From: Halomonas urumqiensis
Lineage (GTDB): Bacteria; Pseudomonadota; Gammaproteobacteria; Pseudomonadales; Halomonadaceae
DNA length: 64,000 nucleotides
Reading direction: 5' to 3'
Assembly: GCF_003028575.1 (NCBI RefSeq)
Contig: NZ_PYUD01000001.1
Location: 1,240,001 to 1,304,000 of the forward strand
Part shown: positions 58,305 through 64,000 of the stretch, one piece after another
How the letters are laid out: each line of letters starts with the position of its first letter
Numbering within the stretch: position 1 is the first letter of the stretch
Translations under genes and position numbers: made by a program
Notes under the pieces: generated by a model
Seen by the model: the letters and a program-made list of their open reading frames with translations, nothing else
The model's database searches: none
Told to the model about the DNA's origin: nothing

Positions 58305-58376
58305 ACGACCAGCAGGTGAACGACCGGTATGTGAAAGACCGACATGTGACATACCGACCGATGAACGACGGGGCGG
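58302..58376. repeat. Five tandem 15-base repeats between cvpA and purF
   Basis: Units of exactly 15 bases begin at 58302, 58317, 58332, 58347 and 58362, each starting TGA, with consensus near TGAACGACCGRYATG. Because 15 is a multiple of 3, the cvpA stop TGA is repeated in frame five times. It fills most of the 117-base gap before purF. Confidence 0.88.
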
Positions 58377-58421
58377 AGCAGCGCTGCCCGCCGCGAACCA
58401 AGGCAAGCGAGGTAAGGTGGA

Positions 58422-59945
58422 ATGTGCGGTATCGTGGGCCTTTTGGCCAAGCAGGCGGTGAACCAGGGTATCTATGACGCCCTGACGGTGCTTCAGCATC
58501 GCGGACAGGACGCCGCCGGCATGATGACCTGGCATGAGGGCCGCTTCTTGCTGCGCAAGAGCAATGGCCTGGTGCGTGATGTCTTCCACACCCGGCACAT
58601 GGCTCGCCTCAAGGGCAACCTTGGCATCGGACATGTCCGTTATCCCACCGCTGGCTCGTCGAGCGAGGCGGAATCGCAGCCGTTCTATGTGAACTCGCCC
58701 TACGGCATCGCACTTGCCCACAATGGCAACCTGACCAACTCCGACCAGCTCAAGCAAGAGCTTTTTTCTTCGGATCTGCGACACATCAACACCAGCTCCG
58801 ACTCCGAAGTGCTGCTCAACGTCTTCGCCCATGAACTTGGCAAGCAGGGGTTATACCTTGAGCCAGGCGATATCTTCGACGCCGTGCGCCGCGTGCATCG
58901 GCGCTGCAAGGGTGGCTATGCGGCCGTGTCGATCATCAACGGCGTTGGCCTGGTGGCCTTCCGCGACCCCAATGGCATCCGCCCAGTGGTATTCGGAACC
59001 CGCAACGAGGGTGAGGGGCAAGACGTGATGATCGCCTCCGAGTCGGTGGCGCTGGATGTTGGTGGCTTCGAATTGCACCGCGACCTTGCCCCTGGTGAGG
59101 CGATCTTCGTCGACATGGACGGCGAGATTCACACTCAGTTGTGCGCCGATGCGCCGCGCCTGGCGCCCTGCATCTTCGAGCATGTCTACCTGGCACGCCC
59201 GGACTCGATCCTCGACGGTGCCTACGTCTATGGCACGCGAATGCAGATGGGCCGCAAGCTCGGCGACCGGATCCAGAGTGAATGGCCGCAACACGACATC
59301 GATGTGGTCATCCCGATTCCCGATACCTCGCGAACGTCGGCATTGGAGCTTGCCCAGCACCTTGGGGTGACCTATCGCGAAGGTTTCATGAAGAACCGCT
59401 ACATCGGCCGAACCTTCATCATGCCCGGGCAGACCCAGCGCAAGAAGTCGGTCCGCCAGAAGCTCAACGCCATCGATATCGAGTTCAAGGGCAAGAACGT
59501 GCTGCTGGTCGACGACTCCATCGTGCGCGGCACTACCTGCAAGCAGATCATTCAGATGGCCCGTGAAGCCGGCGCCAACAAGGTCTATTTTGCCTCTGCA
59601 GCGCCGCCGGTGCGCTATCCCAACGTCTATGGCATCGATATGCCGGCGGCAAGCGAGTTGATCGCCCATGGGCGAAGCGAAGCCGAGGTAGGCGAACTGA
59701 TTGGTGCCGACCGTATCTTCTACCAGGATATCGAGGACCTGAAGACCGCCTGCCGTGAGGTCAATCCGAATCTCGATGCCTTCGATTGCTCGGTATTCGA
59801 TGGCCGCTACGTCACCGGTGACATTGACGATGCCTACCTGCTGGCGCTGGAAGCCTCGCGCAGCGACGATGCCAAGCAGCAGCAGAGTGCCGGCGACCAT
59901 GCGCTGGTCGGCATGCACAATCAGGACGATGATATCGATGACTGA
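58422..59945 (+). CDS. purF: Amidophosphoribosyltransferase
   Basis: A protein of 507 residues (E. coli PurF 505) making phosphoribosylamine, the first step of purine synthesis. Cys2 (MCGIVGLL) is the glutaminase nucleophile once Met is removed. The PRPP loop is [29 protein letters not shown] precedes the start. The last 40 residues or so are acidic and poorly conserved. No PurR-type operator was recognised in the gap, which is occupied by the tandem repeat. Confidence 0.97.
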   Translation: MCGIVGLLAKQAVNQGIYDALTVLQHRGQDAAGMMTWHEGRFLLRKSNGLVRDVFHTRHMARLKGNLGIGHVRYPTAGSSSEAESQPFYVNSPYGIALAHNGNLTNSDQLKQELFSSDLRHINTSSDSEVLLNVFAHELGKQGLYLEPGDIFDAVRRVHRRCKGGYAAVSIINGVGLVAFRDPNGIRPVVFGTRNEGEGQDVMIASESVALDVGGFELHRDLAPGEAIFVDMDGEIHTQLCADAPRLAPCIFEHVYLARPDSILDGAYVYGTRMQMGRKLGDRIQSEWPQHDIDVVIPIPDTSRTSALELAQHLGVTYREGFMKNRYIGRTFIMPGQTQRKKSVRQKLNAIDIEFKGKNVLLVDDSIVRGTTCKQIIQMAREAGANKVYFASAAPPVRYPNVYGIDMPAASELIAHGRSEAEVGELIGADRIFYQDIEDLKTACREVNPNLDAFDCSVFDGRYVTGDIDDAYLLALEASRSDDAKQQQSAGDHALVGMHNQDDDIDD

Positions 59946-59954
59946 GGGAACGTC

Positions 59955-61145
59955 ATGAACCAGCACGACGACGAACAGTGGGCGCTCGAGACACTGGCCA
60001 TTCGCGCCGGTCACGAGCGTACCCACGAACAAGAGCATGGCGAACCGATATTTCCCACCTCGAGTTTCGTCTACGATAGCGCTGCCGAGGCGGCAGCCAA
60101 GTTCAGCGGCGATGAGCCGGGTAACGTCTATTCGCGTTTCACCAACCCGACAGTGCGTACCTTCGAGAAGCGTCTGGCGGCGATGGAAGGGGGCGAGCGC
60201 TGTGTCGCCACCAGTTCAGGCATGTCGGCGATTCTTTCCACGGCGCTGGCGCTGCTTTCGGCTGGCGACGAGATCGTCGCCTCGCGTTCGCTGTTTGGCT
60301 CAACGGTCAGTCTGTTCGACAAGTACCTGGGCAAGTTCGGTATCACCACCCGCTATGTGGAGCTCTCCGACCTTGCCGCCTGGGAGGCTGCCATCACGCC
60401 GGCCACCCGCTTGCTGTTTGCCGAAACGCCATCCAACCCGCTGTCGGAAGTGGTGGATATCGCGGCGCTCGCCGAGATTGCCCACCGTCATGATGCGCTG
60501 CTCGCCATCGACAACTGTTTCCTGACCCCGGCCTTGCAAAAGCCCCTGGCGTTAGGCGCCGACCTGGTGATCCACTCCGCTACCAAGTATCTCGATGGCC
60601 AGGGCAGGGCGATCGGTGGTGCGGTGGTCGGTCGCAATGCCGAACTCGAGGAGCTGTTCGGCGTGGTGCGCACCTGCGGCCCGTGCATGAGCCCGTTCAA
60701 TGCCTGGATCTTCACCAAGGGGCTCGAGACGCTCAACCTGCGCATGCGCGCGCATTGCGACAATGCCCAGGCACTGGCCGAGTGGCTCGATCAACACGAT
60801 GCGGTTGCCAGGGTCTATTACAGCGGCCTTCCAAGTCACCCCCAGCACCTGCTGGCCGGTCGTCAACAGCAAGGGTATGGCGCAGTGCTAGGCTTCGAGG
60901 TCAAGGGTGGGCGCGAAGCGGCCTGGTCGGTGATCGATGCCACCCGGCTGCTTTCCATCACCGGCAATCTTGGCGATGTGAAGACCACCATCACGCATCC
61001 GGCCACCACGACCCATGGTCGGTTGTCGGACGAGCAGAAGGCATCCGCCGGCATCAACGAGGGGCTGATTCGGGTGGCTGTCGGACTCGAGTCCCTGAAC
61101 GATATTCGTGGTGATCTTGCGCGTGGCCTGGATGCCTTGCGCTGA
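59955..61145 (+). CDS. metZ: O-succinylhomoserine sulfhydrylase
   Basis: A protein of 396 residues of the Cys/Met metabolism PLP family. The PLP Lys is in VIHSATKYLDGQGR, with YSRFTNPT and ETPSNPLSEVVDI also typical. MetZ forms homocysteine directly from O-succinylhomoserine and sulfide. It lies nine bases after purF, the same pair as in Pseudomonas, so assignment to MetZ rather than MetB is favoured by context. Confidence 0.93.
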   Translation: MNQHDDEQWALETLAIRAGHERTHEQEHGEPIFPTSSFVYDSAAEAAAKFSGDEPGNVYSRFTNPTVRTFEKRLAAMEGGERCVATSSGMSAILSTALALLSAGDEIVASRSLFGSTVSLFDKYLGKFGITTRYVELSDLAAWEAAITPATRLLFAETPSNPLSEVVDIAALAEIAHRHDALLAIDNCFLTPALQKPLALGADLVIHSATKYLDGQGRAIGGAVVGRNAELEELFGVVRTCGPCMSPFNAWIFTKGLETLNLRMRAHCDNAQALAEWLDQHDAVARVYYSGLPSHPQHLLAGRQQQGYGAVLGFEVKGGREAAWSVIDATRLLSITGNLGDVKTTITHPATTTHGRLSDEQKASAGINEGLIRVAVGLESLNDIRGDLARGLDALR

Positions 61146-61364
61146 GCCATAGCCACACTTTCCCATATTCCCAGTTTCCCAGCAGGCCTTCCCATCCCCC
61201 TTCAAGTGGCTACCACGCGATAGGGGGATATGAATGACTCGCATGCTCTAGGCTTGCTCATACGCTTTTTCCGAATGAACGGTTCGGCATTATTCAGCGG
61301 ATGACACCGCCCGGCTGGAGTATGCTTTGGTGTACTCGACAGGGAATATCAAGGAGGCGCCGGC

Positions 61365-61916
61365 ATGTGGCGCAATAGTCGTTCGGGTTGGGGAATCGTC
61401 AGCATTCTTTTGCATTGGATCAGTGCGGTGGTCATTGTCGGACTGTTCGTGCTTGGCTGGTGGATGGTCGATCTTGGCTATTACCATGCCTGGTACAACC
61501 TCGCGCCCTGGTGGCATCGTTCGATCGGCATGTTGTTGCTGTTCGCGACCCTTGCGCGGCTCGCCTGGCGCTTCATCAATCCCACCCCGGTCGCACATGG
61601 ACATGGTCTGGAGCGTCTGGCTGCCCATCTGGGACACATTGCCCTCTATGTGTTGATGCTGCTGGTGATGGTCAGTGGCTACATGATCTCCACCGCCGAT
61701 GGTCGTGGCATCAGCGTGTTTGGCTGGTTCGAGGTGCCCGCGCTGCTCAGTCGTCTGCCCAACCAGGAGAACATTGCCGGTGATATTCACTGGTATTCTG
61801 CATTGGCGTTGATGGTGCTGGCGGCGGGGCACCTGCTTGCCGCCATGAAGCACCATCTGCTCGATCGTCAAGATACCTTGTTACGCATGATCAACCCGGC
61901 GCGGTCTCGTCGTTGA
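61365..61916 (+). CDS. Cytochrome b561 family protein
   Basis: A protein of 183 residues with four membrane helices and the four-His pattern expected for two b hemes: LLHWISAVVIV, APWWHRSIGML, HWYSALALMV and LAAGHLLAAMKHH. This type moves electrons across the inner membrane, often as a superoxide:quinone oxidoreductase (CybB). AAGGAGGC precedes ATG 61365. YceI follows, a pairing also known in E. coli (yceJ-yceI). Confidence 0.93.
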   Translation: MWRNSRSGWGIVSILLHWISAVVIVGLFVLGWWMVDLGYYHAWYNLAPWWHRSIGMLLLFATLARLAWRFINPTPVAHGHGLERLAAHLGHIALYVLMLLVMVSGYMISTADGRGISVFGWFEVPALLSRLPNQENIAGDIHWYSALALMVLAAGHLLAAMKHHLLDRQDTLLRMINPARSRR

Positions 61917-61960
61917 CACCCGCGCCGAATGCCGCAAGCCCGCTTCAAGGAGAACGCAAC

Positions 61961-62545
61961 ATGTTGAAAAAGACCGTTGTCGCCACGGCAATTGCTGCCA
62001 CCACATTGATCGCAGTCAGTCATGCGCAGGCTGCCGACTATGTCGTAGATACCGAAAATCAGCATGCCTTTGTCCAGTTCAAGATCAATCATCTGGGCTA
62101 TTCGTATATCCTCGGCCAGTTCGAGGAATTCGAAGGCAGTTTCTCCTATGACCCGGAGAATCTCGAGGCATCGAGCGTCGAGATGGAAGTGCAGACCGAT
62201 AGTTTGAACACCAACCATGCCGAGCGTAATCGGCACTTCATGAGTGATGATTTCCTGAGCGTCGCCGAATACCCGACCGCGTCCTTTGTTTCCACCGGTT
62301 TCGAGCCGGAGGGTGACAGCGAAGGGGTGTTGACCGGCGAGTTGACGCTGAAGGGTGAAACCCGCGAGATCGAAATGCCGGTTACCCTGGTTGGCGAAGG
62401 GGAGGACCCGTGGGGCAACTACCGTGCTGGTTTCGAAGGCATGACGACGCTCGCGCTCGCCGACTACGGCATCGACATGAGCGATTTTCCGGAGATCATG
62501 CACGAACTGGAATTGTATGTGACCTTTGAAGGCGTTCGCCAATAA
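61961..62545 (+). CDS. yceI: YceI family periplasmic lipid-binding protein
   Basis: A protein of 194 residues from ATG 61961 behind AAGGAG (61947-61952). The signal peptide is MLKKTVVATAIAATTLIAVS with cleavage after AQA. The mature part is a lipocalin-like barrel (DTENQHAFVQFKINHLGYSY) that binds isoprenoid quinone-like lipids in characterised members. Co-operonic with the cytochrome b561. Confidence 0.94.
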   Translation: MLKKTVVATAIAATTLIAVSHAQAADYVVDTENQHAFVQFKINHLGYSYILGQFEEFEGSFSYDPENLEASSVEMEVQTDSLNTNHAERNRHFMSDDFLSVAEYPTASFVSTGFEPEGDSEGVLTGELTLKGETREIEMPVTLVGEGEDPWGNYRAGFEGMTTLALADYGIDMSDFPEIMHELELYVTFEGVRQ

Positions 62546-62600
62546 GGCAGGCATCGATGTGGGCGCGCTAGCGTCGTTCGCGCCGAGATGCCACTACTGC

Positions 62601-62630
62601 ACCCCCGGGCCCGTGCCCGGGGGTGTTGTC
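62601..62630 (+). terminator. Terminator after yceI
   Basis: Ten-pair stem ACCCCCGGGC (62601-62610) and GCCCGGGGGT (62615-62624), loop CCGT, followed by GTTGTC. It lies between convergent genes. Confidence 0.75.
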
Positions 62631-62658
62631 GTTGGTGGATGGAGAGGTGTTGGCTGGT

Positions 62659-63453
62659 TTAACGCGTTTCGTTGAGCACTGCGTCCGGGAAGTGACGACG
62701 CAGCATGCGGTTCTGGAACTCGTCGACGAAACGACTGTTGATGATGATGATAAAGCGCTCGAAGGGCGCCTGGGGGTCTTGCTGGCTGATACCGTCGACG
62801 CTGTGGTAAAGCCTGTCGTCGCGCAGATGCAGGATGTCCCCCGGTGCCAGGGTATTGTCGGTAAGTGGTTGGGTGCCGGCCTTGTCGGCATAGAGGTGAT
62901 TTTCAGCCCCGGTGACGTTCTCGCGGTTCACTACCATGATGCTCAGCGCCTTGCAGCCATCGGCATGGATCCCCTGCCCCTGAAGCGGGTCGACCTGACC
63001 GTTGCCGCGTACGCCGGTGATCTGCATCAAGATGGGTTCACGGGGGCTGATACCCCACAGCTGCGCCCAGCCGCGCACGAAGGCCTTGACGTCGGGCCGC
63101 GCGAGGAACTCCTGAGTCAAAGGCTCATAGTAACGCAGGCGGTCCGCCATGCTTTCGGCATCGTTGAAGGCACCGCCCTGGGCCATCGGGCACTCGCCCA
63201 TCACCTCGACGTCGCCCAATGCATTGAGCGTGAGCCAGGACATCCGCTTCCAGCGGCTGTTGACGTAGGGGTCGCGCGGCAGGTCCGCCAGAAACCCCTG
63301 CCAGGCGGCAAGGTCGATCCGCTCGCGTACGTCCGTCAGGCTCCAGTCCTGTTGGGCGAGGTCCGATACCACCCCTGGCTTCCAGTAATCGGCAAGCGGG
63401 TTGACGGGCATGGAGGTGACGTCGTAGCCGTGCTTGAGAGTGTCGAGTTTCAT
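62659..63453 (-). CDS. 2-oxoglutarate/Fe(II) oxygenase, isoleucine-hydroxylase-like (PF10014 type)
   Basis: A protein of 264 residues from ATG 63453 (MKLDTLKHGYDVTSMPVNPL), behind AAGGAGAAAG on the minus strand. The iron triad is visible as His163-x-Asp165 (GIHADGC) and His217 (LYHSVDG), with Arg233 (FERFIII) to hold 2-oxoglutarate. The pattern matches the 2OG-Fe_Oxy_2 family, whose known members hydroxylate free amino acids such as isoleucine. The substrate here is unknown; a hydroxylated amino acid for osmotic or secondary use is speculation. The open frame upstream to 63519 lacks a ribosome site. Confidence 0.83.
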   Translation of the reverse strand: MKLDTLKHGYDVTSMPVNPLADYWKPGVVSDLAQQDWSLTDVRERIDLAAWQGFLADLPRDPYVNSRWKRMSWLTLNALGDVEVMGECPMAQGGAFNDAESMADRLRYYEPLTQEFLARPDVKAFVRGWAQLWGISPREPILMQITGVRGNGQVDPLQGQGIHADGCKALSIMVVNRENVTGAENHLYADKAGTQPLTDNTLAPGDILHLRDDRLYHSVDGISQQDPQAPFERFIIIINSRFVDEFQNRMLRRHFPDAVLNETR

Positions 63454-63567
63454 TGGGTCTTTCTCCTTCAGGATGGGCGGAATTGCCCTGTGGTTGACGA
63501 CCGGATGGTCGGACAACATGGGTCGTGCACTATCGGCGGATGCGAAGAACGCAAAGCATCATTAATG

Positions 63568-63585
63568 TAACGTTTATTTACGTTA
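63568..63585. promoter_or_regulatory. Palindrome TAACGT-N6-ACGTTA in a divergent promoter region
   Basis: A perfect 6+6 inverted repeat in the AT-rich region between the oxygenase (starting leftward at 63453) and the PAS gene (rightward at 63727). Size and position suit a dimeric regulator. The regulator is not identifiable. Confidence 0.45.
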
Positions 63586-63726
63586 TGCCGATCTTGCAGT
63601 TTAGATGGTTATTTTTCTCATGCCGTCAAGACAACAATGATGAGCATGCTTGTAGGAGATAAATGACAAAGAGGTGTAGGATGGGTATGACTGCACTTGT
63701 CATGAAGTACATCTGCGAGACCCTGG

Positions 63727-64000
63727 ATGCTCGGTCGTGATTCTCGCCTCTGGCTATGGTTCACCAGGCAGTGGCTCAAGATTTCCAAGCAAGGTGCGGT
63801 GCCGCGGTCGGTGCCGGGCGAAGTGGAGCGCGTCCGTCGCCAGTATCTGGAGAGCGAACTGCGTTTTCGCAGCCTGCTGGAAAGTCTGCCCAAGGTGGCG
63901 GTGCAGGGGTACGACAGGAACCGTCGGGTCATCTACTGGAATGAGGCCAGCACGCGACTTTATGGCTATACCCCGGACGAAGCCCAGGGTCGGCTGCTGG
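63727..64000 (+). CDS. PAS-domain signalling protein (truncated by window edge)
   Basis: An open frame from ATG 63727, the first possible start after in-frame stops at 63688 and 63703, running off the window (91 codons). It reads MLGRDSRLWLWFTRQWLKIS, a helix, then the start of a PAS domain (ELRFRSLLESLPKVAVQGYD, VIYWNEASTRLYGYTPDEA). PAS domains at this position usually precede a histidine kinase, GGDEF or EAL module, which lies outside the window. No membrane helix is obvious in the visible part. Confidence 0.8.
   Translation, partial: MLGRDSRLWLWFTRQWLKISKQGAVPRSVPGEVERVRRQYLESELRFRSLLESLPKVAVQGYDRNRRVIYWNEASTRLYGYTPDEAQGRLL

Noticed and set aside
61146..61364. tRNA or other RNA gene between metZ and cytochrome b561
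   Set aside because: No cloverleaf or conserved tRNA arm sequence found; the stretch looks like plain spacer plus promoter.

Overview
The window looks like ordinary chromosome from a moderately halophilic, high-GC gammaproteobacterium close to Halomonas (Halomonadaceae). This is inferred from protein resemblance and gene order, with no database search. Supporting signs are a complete sodium-pumping Nqr operon, a PHA-synthase-like DUF3141 protein and a short dispersed hairpin repeat. Several blocks also recall Pseudomonas aeruginosa order: topA-DUF6586; mfd/gap/nqr; leuC-leuD-leuB-asd-fimV-truA-trpF with accD-folC-dedD-cvpA-purF-metZ; and leuS-lptE-holA. I found no rRNA, tRNA, insertion sequence, prophage or CRISPR array.

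Layout. 1-9.7 kb: a truncated LysR regulator divergent from a PHA-synthase-like protein, then topA with two small overlapping genes, a GIY-YIG-like gene behind a textbook FNR/Anr box, and the ABC-F protein ybiT. 9.8-17 kb: a compact caa3-type oxidase cluster holding a HemJ/CopD-like membrane protein, an opposite-strand DUF2231 gene, coxB with a cytochrome c tail, a fused CoxI-CoxIII, a small membrane protein and a copper P-type ATPase. 17-21 kb: an orphan GspE-like ATPase and a cell-wall group of two L,D-transpeptidases around an Lpp-like lipoprotein. 21-26 kb: mfd divergent from an N-terminally extended GAPDH. 26.3-33.6 kb: nqrABCDEF, a reduced ApbE-like gene and nqrM. 33.7-42.7 kb, mainly minus strand: PA2778/PA2779-type genes, holA, lptE, leuS, an unknown multi-spanning membrane protein and a LysR regulator; ybeL is on the plus strand. 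43-61.1 kb, plus strand: leucine (leuCDB), aspartate-family (asd), tryptophan (trpF, trpBA), fatty-acid (accD), folate (folC), purine (purF) and methionine (metZ) genes with fimV, truA, dedD and cvpA. 61.3-64 kb: cytochrome b561 with YceI, a 2-oxoglutarate/iron oxygenase and the start of a PAS sensor protein.

How they work together: the Nqr pump and caa3 oxidase are the respiratory modules, each with accessory genes for cofactor or metal supply. The amino-acid genes form short runs with overlapping or nearly touching ends, separated by hairpin terminators.

The most unusual items are a degenerate ApbE beside nqr; Gln at the K-channel lysine position of the oxidase; a coxB frame whose best start is ATT; two different short tandem repeats that each begin at the stop codon of the preceding gene; a 63-bp hairpin repeat present before leuC and before leuB; and a perfect FNR box with class II geometry before a GIY-YIG-like gene lacking its catalytic Glu. 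I did not find a clearly new multi-gene system; nearly all of the window is recognisable core genome.
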